In this document: positions 1 through 8,951 of the stretch, in pieces | Layout: each line of letters starts with the position of its first letter | How positions within the stretch are numbered: position 1 is the first letter of the stretch | From: Treponema sp. | Lineage (GTDB): Bacteria > Spirochaetota > Spirochaetia > Treponematales > Treponemataceae | Length of the DNA: 64,000 nt | Assembly: GCA_017553635.1 (NCBI GenBank) | Contig: JAFZKN010000005.1 | Location: 42,726 to 106,725 of the forward strand | Reading direction: 5' to 3' | Notes under the pieces: model-generated | The model's database searches: none | What the model was told of the DNA's origin: nothing | Seen by the model: only the letters and a program-made list of their open reading frames with translations | Position numbers and translations under genes: made by a program

Positions 1-116
1 GTTCCATCACGGTTCGGACAAGTACACCCAGCATCCAGCGAAAGCTTGTAAACCTTGTGCCCAAATATTTCACGATAATATTCGTTTACCGACTTTCTGC
101 ATTGGACAGGAAACAT
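1..116 (-). CDS. YhcC-type radical SAM protein, N-terminal part only (TIGR01212-like)
   Basis: This is the start of a leftward gene cut by the left window edge. Translation from the ATG at 116 gives a 38-residue N-terminus in which the stretch KVYKLSLDAGCTCPNRDGT resembles the opening of the YhcC/TIGR01212 family of radical SAM proteins, just before where the family places its iron-sulphur cysteines. GAAGG lies about 6 bases upstream of the ATG. The gene overlaps the end of the upstream PII-like gene by 31 bases, so it is probably translated from the same mRNA. The function of the family is poorly known. The identification rests on a short sequence, and the CxxxCxxC motif lies outside the window. 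Confidence 0.6.
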   Translation of the reverse strand, partial: MFPVQCRKSVNEYYREIFGHKVYKLSLDAGCTCPNRDG

Positions 117-385
117 GCAATACCTTCTGTAGGATATACTTTTCTTAATTCTTCAACTATCTCTACAATAACTTCAGCTTCATTTTTGCTGCAGTAAATC
201 ACAAACATCTGATTTAACTGAGGCCAGATTCCATCTCCAAGTTTCGGATTACTTATACCTGCTCCAATAACATTACTTAATTTTGTGTAATGATATCCAA
301 CTTCTCTCTTTCTAAAGGCCTCGTAAAAATCTTCTTCTACAGCCTGTGAGAAAACAAGTTCTACTCTAGTTAACTTTTCTGACAT
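86..385 (-). CDS. PII-like transporter-associated protein (PG0541-like)
   Basis: A 99-residue protein with the size and alternating strand-helix pattern of PII-like signalling proteins. It begins with a strand (KLTRVELVF) and has a second core strand (MFVIYCSK) followed by a helix. Small PII-like proteins of this type are known next to RND efflux pumps and are called transporter-associated. Its start overlaps the end of the RND pump gene by 20 bases, so it is the last pump-linked gene of the efflux operon. I infer a role in sensing or modulating the pump. No canonical PII T-loop tyrosine context is evident. No membrane segment or signal peptide is present, so it should be cytoplasmic. Confidence 0.6.
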   Translation of the reverse strand: MSEKLTRVELVFSQAVEEDFYEAFRKREVGYHYTKLSNVIGAGISNPKLGDGIWPQLNQMFVIYCSKNEAEVIVEIVEELRKVYPTEGIACFLSNAESR

Positions 386-3300
386 TTAACTCACCTTTCT
401 TTCTTGCTACAGAAATAATTTTCTCTTTCTCACGAGAAATCGCATCTATATACCATTTTTCACATTTTTTAAGTCGTTTGATATCAAGCTTAACAATAAT
501 ACTGTAATACCTTTCTTTCTCTTCATCAGTTCCCTTATATTCATAATTTTCAAGACGAACCATAAGCTTTCGTATTCTGGAAATCTTTCTTTCATAAGTA
601 GAATTGAAAAAGTAATATGCAGCAGGCATTACAAACAGCGTCATAAGAGAACCAAATGTCAAACCTCCAAGTACAGTCATACTGATCGGCTGAATCATTT
701 CTGTTCCTTCGTTAGGGAAGAATGACATTGGAATCAAAGAAATAACTGTTGTTAATGTCGACATCAAAATTGGTCTAAGACGGCTTCTTGCAGCTTCTAC
801 ACAGGCTTCAAACAATTCATATCCGCGATGTCGCAAAAGGTTCGTATAGTCTACAAGAACTATACCGTTATTTACAATCATACCGACAAGCATCAAGAAT
901 CCGAAAATAGATACCATTGAGAATTTCTGTCCAGAAAGATAATAAATAATAACTACACCGATAAAAGAAAGCGGAATTGTAAGAATAACAATAAACGGAT
1001 CCTTAAACGATTCAAACTGACTGGCCATAATTGTAAATACGAGTACGGCTGCCATAATGATTACAACAAGAAAGTTTACTGCAGCTTCTATAAAATCCTC
1101 GTTATCACCTGAGAAAGAAATTGAAACATTTTCATCCTGAGGAATATTTGTCTTTATAAGACTGTCAATTTCACTCTGGATCTTCTGAATTGCAAGTCCT
1201 TTTTTAGGATTACATGTAATCTGTGTCATACGGCCCTGTTCTTTTCTCATAATACTTACAGGAGAAGTAGACTCTTCGTAACGGGCAAAAACAGAAAGAG
1301 GTATCCTTGTTCCCGTCTGAGTTGTAACAAAGATGCTGTCAAGATCAGCAAGTTTTGCCTTATCCTCGTCTGCAAGAGAAACAACAAGATCGATTTCCGT
1401 TCCGTTATCTTCGTAACGAGTTGCAGTCTTTCCGTCAATATTCGCTTTAATTTCTGCACCGACGGTATAAACATTTAGTCCAAGGCTATACATCAAATCA
1501 CGGTCAAATACAACTTTAACCTCTGGAAGACCATCTTCAAGATTTGAAGAAACTTCATCTATCCAGTCTGTACCTTTTTCCTTAATAAGTTCTTCTATTT
1601 CTTTTGTAACAGAAGCAAGTTTTTTAAGATCGTCACACCGAACATCAACAACAAGACCCTGTCCCATTCCGTCCTGACGTCTACCAAAAGTAATTTCTGC
1701 ACCTGGGAATTTTTTCATATAAGGTCTGATCTTATCTTTTGCCGATGCAGCGCTGTCGTATCCAGGCTTTCTGTCTTTTTCATCATACAGCTTGATACGG
1801 ATAGTTGCAGTATTGGTATCTGACGAAGAACTCATAAAACCACCGCCACCAACATTGGAACTTAAATGCTTGATACCTTTAAGTTCCTGAGTGATGATTG
1901 ATTCAAGTTCTTTTACTACGCCTTCAGTAATTTCAAGTTTGGTTCCCTTAGGCATATCTACCGTAATCGAAACATTTGAGCTTTCTGATTCCGGCATAAA
2001 AATAGCACCTTTAAAAATAACACCTACAATACTTATGCAAAGCATAGAAATAAGCGTACACAGAATAACTTTTTTATGACGCAAAATTATTGCTATTGCT
2101 GCCGAATATTTCGAATCCAGTCTGTCAAAGAAATGTCCTATCGCTCTGCTGACCGGTCCTGTTTTAGTTCTGTCACTCGTATTATCAACAATAAGATAGC
2201 TTGAAGACAAAACTGGAACAAGCGTAATAGCAACAACAAGAGAACACATCAAAGAAAAGATAATTGTTACAGAAAGATCGTCAAGGAACTGACCTATCAT
2301 TCCCATCTTTGACTTAAGCATAATCATCGGAAGGAAGATACATACCGTAGTCAATGTACTCGATGTAATGGCAGAAACCATTTCCTGTGCACCGAGAACA
2401 GCAGCAACCTTTGGCTTTGCATCTTTCTGTCTGTAGCTGTAAATATTTTCCAGTACTACAATCGAGTTATCTACAAGCATACCGACACCAATCAAAAGAC
2501 CTGCAAGGGAAATCATGTTAACACTCATCTTTCTAAGCCACATCAAAACAAGTGTAACAAGAAGTGATACAGGAATCGAAATACCGATAATCAGAGTACT
2601 CTTTACAGAACGAAGGAATAAAATAAGAACGAGAATTGCCAGAACAGCACCTTCAATTACAGAAATAATAACTGCTTTAATTGTAGCTTCAATAGAGTCT
2701 GTCGTATTCCATACTTCAACGATTTCTACATCAGAAGGAATAATTCCTTTAAGAATTTCAATCTGTTTTCTTACACGTTTTGCAGACTGAACAGAGTTTT
2801 TACCACTCTGTTTCTGAACCATAACAGAAACACAAGGTTCTCCGTTCATAAATGCAAGTGTAGTTTCCTTTTTATATCCTTCATAAACATCTGCAATGTC
2901 TCGAAGCTTTATTGTTCTTACAAGGGGAACACTTCCAGGTTCTGCCGCTGTTGTCTTCCACGAAATTACAGTATTCTTAACATCATCAAGTGATCTGTAT
3001 TTTCCTGCAGCCTGAATTGTATAATTTATATCACCACTTGTAATTGAACCACCGGCACTCTGAACATTCTGTGCCCCAAGAAGCTGGGCTATTTCTGAAA
3101 TGGTAAGATTATATGCTTCAAGTCGTTCACGCGGAATATCTACGCGAATACATTTTTCACGACCACCATTTATATATGCAGAAGCAACACCATCAATCTG
3201 TTCAAGTTTTTTCTGAATTACATCTTCCGAAAGTTTTCTTAATTCCTCAGGAGTTCTATTTCCCTTTATGGCAAGTCCCATAATAGGAATCATAGACGGA

Positions 3301-3695
3301 TCCATCTTAAACATTACCGGTGAATCCGAATCAGTCGGAAGATATTTTCGAACCATATCAATTTTATCTCGACACGAACTGACCGCCTCATCAAGATTTA
3401 CGCCGTAATTCATTTCAAGGTAAATCAAACTTGAACCTGTCATAGACTGCGACTGCATAGTCTTTAACCCGGAAACACCAGAAAGAGAGCTTTCAAGAAT
3501 TCGGGTTACACTCTGTTCAACCTCTTCTGGACCTGCATTTTCATATGTTGTCATAATTGCAATATACGGAAGTTCCATATCAGGATAGAGATCTATCGGA
3601 AGACTAAATGCAGCATAAATACCGAACGCAACGAGAACTAAGAATATCATCAAAACCGTTGTCGGCTTATTAACAGATCTTTCTGAAAGAGTCAT
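366..3695 (-). CDS. RND efflux transporter, inner-membrane pump (AcrB/MdtB-like)
   Basis: A 1109-residue proton-driven pump of the HAE-1 type. It has one N-terminal membrane helix (about 13-33), a large periplasmic loop, a block of helices, a second periplasmic loop and a closing helix block. The helix-4 motif GMLVDNSIVVLENI lies near residue 408. It keeps the first aspartate of the proton relay but has asparagine in the second position, as many non-AcrB members do. The helix-10 counterpart, with NNGIVLVDY, lies near residue 942. After the last helix there is an unusually long, charged cytoplasmic tail of about 75 residues. The gene overlaps the fusion protein gene by one base. With the TolC-like channel it should form a tripartite exporter. 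Substrate unknown. Confidence 0.93.
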   Translation of the reverse strand: MTLSERSVNKPTTVLMIFLVLVAFGIYAAFSLPIDLYPDMELPYIAIMTTYENAGPEEVEQSVTRILESSLSGVSGLKTMQSQSMTGSSLIYLEMNYGVNLDEAVSSCRDKIDMVRKYLPTDSDSPVMFKMDPSMIPIMGLAIKGNRTPEELRKLSEDVIQKKLEQIDGVASAYINGGREKCIRVDIPRERLEAYNLTISEIAQLLGAQNVQSAGGSITSGDINYTIQAAGKYRSLDDVKNTVISWKTTAAEPGSVPLVRTIKLRDIADVYEGYKKETTLAFMNGEPCVSVMVQKQSGKNSVQSAKRVRKQIEILKGIIPSDVEIVEVWNTTDSIEATIKAVIISVIEGAVLAILVLILFLRSVKSTLIIGISIPVSLLVTLVLMWLRKMSVNMISLAGLLIGVGMLVDNSIVVLENIYSYRQKDAKPKVAAVLGAQEMVSAITSSTLTTVCIFLPMIMLKSKMGMIGQFLDDLSVTIIFSLMCSLVVAITLVPVLSSSYLIVDNTSDRTKTGPVSRAIGHFFDRLDSKYSAAIAIILRHKKVILCTLISMLCISIVGVIFKGAIFMPESESSNVSITVDMPKGTKLEITEGVVKELESIITQELKGIKHLSSNVGGGGFMSSSSDTNTATIRIKLYDEKDRKPGYDSAASAKDKIRPYMKKFPGAEITFGRRQDGMGQGLVVDVRCDDLKKLASVTKEIEELIKEKGTDWIDEVSSNLEDGLPEVKVVFDRDLMYSLGLNVYTVGAEIKANIDGKTATRYEDNGTEIDLVVSLADEDKAKLADLDSIFVTTQTGTRIPLSVFARYEESTSPVSIMRKEQGRMTQITCNPKKGLAIQKIQSEIDSLIKTNIPQDENVSISFSGDNEDFIEAAVNFLVVIIMAAVLVFTIMASQFESFKDPFIVILTIPLSFIGVVIIYYLSGQKFSMVSIFGFLMLVGMIVNNGIVLVDYTNLLRHRGYELFEACVEAARSRLRPILMSTLTTVISLIPMSFFPNEGTEMIQPISMTVLGGLTFGSLMTLFVMPAAYYFFNSTYERKISRIRKLMVRLENYEYKGTDEEKERYYSIIVKLDIKRLKKCEKWYIDAISREKEKIISVARKKGELNVRKVN

Positions 3696-4624
3696 TATTC
3701 ACCTCTTTTTTCATCATTTATAACGGCAACAACATTTATAAGTGCGCCGTCACTCAATAATGTCTGACCTTTTACTATTACTAAATCATCTTTTGTAACT
3801 CCCTGTAAAATTTCCTGGAAGTTATCAACACGAATTCCTGGTTTAACAGGAACCATCTTTGCTTTTGTTTTTTCACCATCCTGTTCAACTATAAATACAT
3901 AGTTTTCACCTTTTCGTGAAATAACAGTTCCATAAGGGAGAACAGTAACATCCTGTTTGTGTTCTGTTACAAGATGAATTTTTGCGTACATACCGATTTT
4001 TATTTTTGGATCCTGCTTATCAACAGAAAGCTTTATGTTCATTGTACGGGAAGAAGTATCAAGTACAGGACTTATTTCTGAAATATGCGCTTCAAAAACT
4101 TCTCCAGGATATGCGTTAAACGAAAGCTGTGCCTTCTGATTCATTTCGATTCTTGATACAAATCTTTCTGGAACAGAAGTTTCAATTTCAAGCTTTGTTG
4201 TACTTGCAATCTTTGCAACAACACTTGACTGTGCGACACTTGTTCCGATTACACAAGGAAAATAAACTACAGTTCCATCTACAGGAGCACGAACAGGGCT
4301 TGCTGCAAAAACCATACCGGGACGACTTGCATCAACTGCACATAATATCTGTCCTTTAGTAACCTTCTGTCCAACCTTTACATAAATCTGCGAAATTTTT
4401 CCGGCAGTATCAGGCATAACAGCAACAGAAGATGCTGCATCAACATCACCACCAAACTCAAGATAATCATCAAGAGTTGTAGGTTCAACTCTATAAGCGT
4501 TTACAGCGAAGATTGCCTCTACATCGCCTTTACCTTTTGATTTATTATCACCAGGTTTACATCCGCTTAATGCTGTTGTTAAAATTGCAGCTGCTGTAAT
4601 AACAAAAATCAAATTCTTCTTCAT
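3695..4624 (-). CDS. Membrane fusion (periplasmic adaptor) lipoprotein of the RND pump
   Basis: A 309-residue AcrA/MdtA-like adaptor that links the pump to the outer-membrane channel. A lipoprotein signal ends in ALSGC with the lipidated cysteine at residue 22. It is followed by a barrel-sandwich (lipoyl-like) half near VGQKVTKGQILCAVD, a rather short helical hairpin, then the second lipoyl half (PVDGTVVYF) and a beta-barrel domain (SFNAYPGEVFEAHISEISP). Its length is at the short end for the family. It sits 2 bases after the channel gene and overlaps the pump gene by one base, so the three should be co-translated. The function is clear from domains and context. Confidence 0.92.
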   Translation of the reverse strand: MKKNLIFVITAAAILTTALSGCKPGDNKSKGKGDVEAIFAVNAYRVEPTTLDDYLEFGGDVDAASSVAVMPDTAGKISQIYVKVGQKVTKGQILCAVDASRPGMVFAASPVRAPVDGTVVYFPCVIGTSVAQSSVVAKIASTTKLEIETSVPERFVSRIEMNQKAQLSFNAYPGEVFEAHISEISPVLDTSSRTMNIKLSVDKQDPKIKIGMYAKIHLVTEHKQDVTVLPYGTVISRKGENYVFIVEQDGEKTKAKMVPVKPGIRVDNFQEILQGVTKDDLVIVKGQTLLSDGALINVVAVINDEKRGE

Positions 4625-4626
4625 AT

Positions 4627-6018
4627 CTATTTATCTCCTGTAAGAGTAGAATTTACTTTATTTTCAAGATCCATATAACTCATCATGTAGTTATATTTTT
4701 CATTTGCAAGTCCGAGCTTTGCCTGATTCAACTGAGTTTCTGCTTCTTTAAGATTAAGATACTCTGTAGTACCGTTTCTATAAGCAAGCCATGTCATGTC
4801 ATATGACTTTTGAGCAAGAACAATATTTCGTTCACTAGACTCAATTGCGCTTTTGCACTGTTTTAAATTATCAACAGCCGTTCTAATTTCAAGTTCAGTA
4901 TTGCGTCTCAAAACTTCAAGATTTGTTTCCAGCTTTTCAATATTTGCATTCAACTCCCTTGAAGTTGTTCCATTTGCTGACCATGGAAGCATGTTTGTTA
5001 TATTCCATGCAAGAGTTATTGTTAAAGAACCTTTATCCGACCAGTTGTTTTTATCTGACCAGTTGTTTTCAAATGCATTAGTAATCACCGGCTGTCCGTT
5101 CCATCCCAACGAAATCGACGGTGTATAAGTTGAAAGCCCAAGAGCTGTCGACTGCATTTTTAAAGTCTTTATTGTCTGCTTTAAAGATTTTACTGAAAGA
5201 TTGTTTTCAAGACTCTTTTGAACAAGCTCTTCAACATCAACATCGATATATTCAGGGTTAATTTCGCCTTTAAGTCTGACCTTTGTTCCAACCGGCATTC
5301 CAATGATAAATGTAAAAGTATCAAGTGACTGACGCATTGCAGCTTCTGCTTTTTCTACGGTAGGAACCTGGTTTTCATAAGCAACCTGTGTCTGCAGATA
5401 ACTAATCTGAGGAATATATCCGTTTCTATAGTTTATTGCTGCCTGATTCATTCTCTGGCGTGCATTTTCAAGACTTGTTTTCTGCAAATCAAGGCTTTCC
5501 TGCTGAAGTAAAAGAGCATAAAAAAGTTTTCTGACATTAATTGCATTTTCCCTTACAGCCTGTTCCCATGTAAGCTTTCCACTTTCATATTCTGCAATCG
5601 TTGCACTCATAGTAAAAATCATCGCAGCATTAAAATTAAATGTCATCGAAAGATTTCCTACTCCACTCCAGTGCAAAGATTCACCGGAATAAGGCTTGAT
5701 ATCATTTGCCCTTGCCATCGTTCCCGAAAGCTGAACATTTGGTAAAAATGTATTCCATGCAACATTCTTTTTCCATTTTGCAAGTTCAAGATCTATTTCT
5801 GAACTTTTAAGCGTAAGACTGTTTTTGTTTGAATACTCTACAGCATCATCAACTGTAAGAATTACTGCATCGTCTTTTATATCCTGCTTTTCTTCTACTT
5901 CCACAGTTGTTTCAACTTCTGCTTCCACCGTCTGAGCTGTAACACCACTCAAAACAGTTGTAATAGACATCAGAATAAAAAATGTTTTCTTAAATAATTT
6001 TGAATAATTTTTTTTCAT
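4627..6018 (-). CDS. TolC-like outer-membrane efflux channel
   Basis: A 463-residue outer-membrane efflux protein with a signal peptide of about 30 residues and two repeats of long amphipathic helices typical of TolC channels (for example AAINYRNGYIPQISYLQTQV and TWLAYRNGTTEYLNLKEAE). I place the start at the ATG at 6018 because GAGGAG stands directly in front of it. A TTG four codons upstream overlaps that ribosome site and is less likely. The gene follows the double TetR gene by about 50 bases and precedes the adaptor gene by 2 bases, so all belong to one leftward operon. It should be the exit duct of the tripartite pump. Confidence 0.9.
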   Translation of the reverse strand: MKKNYSKLFKKTFFILMSITTVLSGVTAQTVEAEVETTVEVEEKQDIKDDAVILTVDDAVEYSNKNSLTLKSSEIDLELAKWKKNVAWNTFLPNVQLSGTMARANDIKPYSGESLHWSGVGNLSMTFNFNAAMIFTMSATIAEYESGKLTWEQAVRENAINVRKLFYALLLQQESLDLQKTSLENARQRMNQAAINYRNGYIPQISYLQTQVAYENQVPTVEKAEAAMRQSLDTFTFIIGMPVGTKVRLKGEINPEYIDVDVEELVQKSLENNLSVKSLKQTIKTLKMQSTALGLSTYTPSISLGWNGQPVITNAFENNWSDKNNWSDKGSLTITLAWNITNMLPWSANGTTSRELNANIEKLETNLEVLRRNTELEIRTAVDNLKQCKSAIESSERNIVLAQKSYDMTWLAYRNGTTEYLNLKEAETQLNQAKLGLANEKYNYMMSYMDLENKVNSTLTGDK

Positions 6019-6067
6019 TTTACTCCTCAACTATATATAACACCTGACATGATATTTCCTGTCACTA

Positions 6068-7297
6068 TTATTTTTTAGTATTTACACCACCTTTAACTAA
6101 ATTAAATATTACATCTGCGTAATCTTCCTTTTTAGAAAGCTCCTGCAGTTTTTGAGTTCCAAGATAAATCGTTAAAGCCCCGGAAAGAGAAGAAATCCAT
6201 CCGAAAAATGAACTTACAGTATCAAAATATTTTTCTTCTATCTGTTTCTGAATTTTTTCTCTTGTCCTTTTAATAAACTGAGCTTCGCCAAGAACATATG
6301 TTTTATCAATATCAAATTTGTTCTGTGTTACCCAGCTGTGAATCATAAGAACAAACGGTTTTATTTCGAGATAATTTTTTTCTGTATGTAAAACTGTGTA
6401 AATAAGTTCTTCAATTGAATCTACGCTTTCAGCTTTTTCAAGAATGAGTTTTGAAACAGTCGAAACTTCCTGAAAAAACATCTGAAGAATAAACTGCTCT
6501 TTATTATCAAAATATGAATATAGACTGCTTTTGGCAAGATTAACTTTTTCGCTTATTCTTTCTACTGTAATACCTTCGATTCCATATTCAGAAAAAATTT
6601 CTGCAAAGGCCTTAAAGAATTTTGATTCATTTTCATCCGTTACATCAACTTTAGAGAGTTTATCAAGTTCTTTTTTCCTCTCTTCAGTCAAAACGTAATT
6701 TTCACTTCCAATTCCATTCCATAAAAGATTAATTACTTTTTCCTTAAATTTTTCATCAGAAGATTCTATGGGATCTTTATTAAGTTTTCCAAAACTTCTG
6801 CGTGTTAAAAAATAAACTATGGATTCTGCGCAAAAATACGCTCTAAAGAAAATGCTGTAACCTTTCTCAACAAATTCATCAGAAATAGAAACACCACGCT
6901 CTTTCATTGCAGATACAAGCGCCTTTCCGATTCCTGCATGCATGGTATCCATACTTAAAAAGAAATCAAGATACCCGGGATTTGTCATATAAAACGAAAG
7001 TACGCGGTCAACAATTAAAGAAAACTCTTTAAAATCACATGTCTTAAGAGGAACCTGTGAAAAGAAAAAATTTTCTCCTTTAAAGAGCTCGGCAAACCTG
7101 TCGAGAAAAACATGCCTCATTTCTACGATAAGCGCATCCTTGTTTTTAAAATGACGGAATATCGCTGTCTTTGAAATACCAACCCTGTCTGCTACTTCAG
7201 AAAGTGAGAAATTTGAACTTTTAGATTCGCTGCAGAGCAGGAAAGATTCTTTTAAAATCTCCTGCTTTGTATCGCGCTTTTTACAGGCACATGTCAT
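6068..7297 (-). CDS. Double TetR/AcrR-type regulator (two TetR units in one chain)
   Basis: A 409-residue protein, twice the usual TetR length. It carries two complete TetR helix-turn-helix heads: one at about residues 10-57 (VADRVGISKTAIFRHFKNKDAL) and one at about 225-272 (ISEKVNLAKSSLYSYFDNKEQF). Each is followed by a helical ligand-binding region. It is the first gene of the RND efflux operon, and its promoter contains a perfect 12+12 bp inverted repeat, so I infer autoregulated repression of the pump genes released by a pump substrate. The fusion could fold as an internal pseudo-dimer. No clear ribosome site precedes the ATG, because the short leader is occupied by the operator. Confidence 0.9.
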   Translation of the reverse strand: MTCACKKRDTKQEILKESFLLCSESKSSNFSLSEVADRVGISKTAIFRHFKNKDALIVEMRHVFLDRFAELFKGENFFFSQVPLKTCDFKEFSLIVDRVLSFYMTNPGYLDFFLSMDTMHAGIGKALVSAMKERGVSISDEFVEKGYSIFFRAYFCAESIVYFLTRRSFGKLNKDPIESSDEKFKEKVINLLWNGIGSENYVLTEERKKELDKLSKVDVTDENESKFFKAFAEIFSEYGIEGITVERISEKVNLAKSSLYSYFDNKEQFILQMFFQEVSTVSKLILEKAESVDSIEELIYTVLHTEKNYLEIKPFVLMIHSWVTQNKFDIDKTYVLGEAQFIKRTREKIQKQIEEKYFDTVSSFFGWISSLSGALTIYLGTQKLQELSKKEDYADVIFNLVKGGVNTKK

Positions 7298-7302
7298 AAC
7301 GT

Positions 7303-7328
7303 TTTGTTACCGAACATTCGGTAACAAA
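7303..7328. promoter_or_regulatory. Operator of the efflux operon: perfect 12+12 bp inverted repeat
   Basis: TTTGTTACCGAA at 7303-7314 and its exact reverse complement at 7317-7328, separated by CA. The site starts 6 bases before the start codon of the double TetR gene and spans the expected transcription start of the promoter at 7330-7358. This is the classic position for a repressor that blocks its own operon. That the double TetR protein binds it is inferred. Confidence 0.85.
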
Positions 7329-7329
7329 G

Positions 7330-7358
7330 AATATAGTAATATCTTTCTCTTTCGTCAA
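7330..7358 (-). promoter_or_regulatory. Sigma-70-type promoter of the TetR/efflux operon
   Basis: Read on the minus strand: -35 box TTGACG (plus 7353-7358), 17-base spacer, -10 box TATATT (plus 7330-7335). The expected start falls inside the 26-bp operator, leaving a leader of about 25 bases. Confidence 0.75.
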
Positions 7359-7379
7359 GCCCACTTATTTACGAAAAGT

Positions 7380-7408
7380 TTGCCAATTTTGACTTTTGCG
7401 CCTATAAT
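7380..7408 (+). promoter_or_regulatory. Promoter of the MinD-like gene
   Basis: TTGCCA at 7380-7385, a 17-base spacer, and TATAAT at 7403-7408. The promoter overlaps the 5' side of the longest open frame. This supports the downstream start at 7419 and implies a very short leader. Confidence 0.6.
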
Positions 7409-7418
7409 TAAGGTAGTT

Positions 7419-8417
7419 ATGGTAAATATTCTTCCTATTGCAAGTGGGAAGGGCGGAGTTGGGAAAAGCGCTATTGCAGTAAATCTTTCTGTTTTACTGG
7501 CAAACAAAGGGAAAAGGGTTGTCCTTATCGATTTTGACCTCGGTGGAGCAAACCTTCATACACTTCTGGGTCTTAAAAACAACCATTCCGGCCTTGGAAA
7601 CTTTATTTACAAGCAGGAAACTTCTCTTGAGCCTCTGCTCCAGGAAACAGGCATTCCGAACCTTAAATTTATTGCCGGAGACTGTCTTTTCCCTGGAACT
7701 CCTAATATGGGCTATTTTATCAAACGAAAAATCATAAAAGAAATAGAAGCTCTCGACACAGATTACGCAGTCTTAGATCTCGGTGGTGGAACAACATACA
7801 ACACCCTCGACATTTACCTTTTGACGTGCAATTCACTTCTGGTAACAAGCCCCGAACTTACATCGGTATTAAATGCCTATTCATTCTTAAAAGCAGCAGC
7901 ATACAGATTCTTAAACCGCCAGTTTAAGGCAAAATCTCCTGAACGCGCACTTATCGAAGATTATATAAAAAACAGTGCAGCCGGAGCTGAAAGTTCATAT
8001 GTCGCTCTTGTCGACGAAATCTGTAAACAGTTCCCTGAGTCAGGACAGAAAGCCCGCGAAGAACTTGCAAAATATCGCCCTCAGGTTATTCTTAACATGG
8101 GACGGACTACACAGGATCTTGAAATGGCAAAACGCCTTCGATCTCTTGTATGGAACAAGTTGAACATTACTCTGGACTTTGTCGGTTTTACACCCCGCGA
8201 TAATACAGTTGAACTTGCCGTCGCAACACGAACGCCGGTTGCAGTTTCACACCCGGAAAGTGCATTTATCAAACATCTTTCTGCCGCAGCCGAAAGAATT
8301 TTACTTCATACATATCAATATAACGAAAATCTTGAAGACCCTGATCAGACCGGCCCGGATGGAAATTCTGAAAACCTCGACATCCAGGAACTTGGAAACG
8401 AATTTTCTTCTATTTAA
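7419..8417 (+). CDS. MinD/ParA-family P-loop ATPase (FlhG/Mrp-like)
   Basis: A 332-residue SIMIBI-class ATPase. The N-terminus MVNILPIASGKGGVGKS contains the deviant Walker A with its signature lysine at about residues 10-17. Further on are VLIDFDLGGANLH (switch I region) and the Walker B-like VLDLGGG. I start at the ATG at 7419 because a promoter -10 box lies at 7403-7408 and AAGG precedes it; the open frame reaches back to 7380 but that part overlaps the promoter. Unlike most Min proteins it has no obvious C-terminal amphipathic helix, and the tail is acidic. It stands alone, diverging from the efflux operon. The cargo could be a flagellar pole, a chemotaxis array or a metal cluster, which cannot be decided here. 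Confidence 0.82.
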   Translation: MVNILPIASGKGGVGKSAIAVNLSVLLANKGKRVVLIDFDLGGANLHTLLGLKNNHSGLGNFIYKQETSLEPLLQETGIPNLKFIAGDCLFPGTPNMGYFIKRKIIKEIEALDTDYAVLDLGGGTTYNTLDIYLLTCNSLLVTSPELTSVLNAYSFLKAAAYRFLNRQFKAKSPERALIEDYIKNSAAGAESSYVALVDEICKQFPESGQKAREELAKYRPQVILNMGRTTQDLEMAKRLRSLVWNKLNITLDFVGFTPRDNTVELAVATRTPVAVSHPESAFIKHLSAAAERILLHTYQYNENLEDPDQTGPDGNSENLDIQELGNEFSSI

Positions 8418-8427
8418 TTAATTGCAA

Positions 8428-8940
8428 TCAATCTTTTTTATTTTTGATTTTCTTTACAAGAACTTTAAATGTCACAGGATCAAAAATAATTTTTCGAGAA
8501 GAAATTCCGCCCGTATCTTCTGCTAAAATCGGAATATCAAGCTTAGTAAGAACTTCTTTAGCAAAACTGATATTTACATTTCCAACCTGTTTAGAAACTC
8601 TATCTTTAAAATTGAATACGTTGCTTCCACCAAAGATTTTCGATTTTAAATTTTTCCTGGCAGCACCTTTTTTTTCCATTTCTTTAATGAGCGCTTCAAT
8701 CGCAAATTCTCCAAACCTTGTAATCGGGCCCTGCATTTCCCGATTCTTTTTTGCATCATCGCTTTTTGCAAGCATAAAATGATTCATTCCACCGATTTTA
8801 TTTTCTGTATCTACAAGAATTATGGAAACACATGATCCCAAAATAGTAGAAATATATTCCGGGCCTTTTGAGACATAATATTCGCCAGGATAAATTGTTA
8901 CTACATCGCGATCAAACTTATTATCGTGGTATCTGTTCAT
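8428..8940 (-). CDS. cheD: Chemoreceptor glutamine deamidase CheD
   Basis: A 170-residue CheD. It deamidates specific glutamines of chemoreceptors and so sets their signalling state. Visible are the catalytic cysteine in the LGSCV motif (residue 37) and the histidine in GGMNHFML (residue 54), as expected for this cysteine-hydrolase fold, plus the late KIFGGSNVF and LDIPILAEDTGG motifs. It follows the soluble chemoreceptor-like gene by 11 bases in the same operon, so that protein is the obvious partner. It is convergent with the MinD-like gene, with only 10 bases between the ends. Confidence 0.95.
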   Translation of the reverse strand: MNRYHDNKFDRDVVTIYPGEYYVSKGPEYISTILGSCVSIILVDTENKIGGMNHFMLAKSDDAKKNREMQGPITRFGEFAIEALIKEMEKKGAARKNLKSKIFGGSNVFNFKDRVSKQVGNVNISFAKEVLTKLDIPILAEDTGGISSRKIIFDPVTFKVLVKKIKNKKD

Positions 8941-8951
8941 GATGAATCAGT

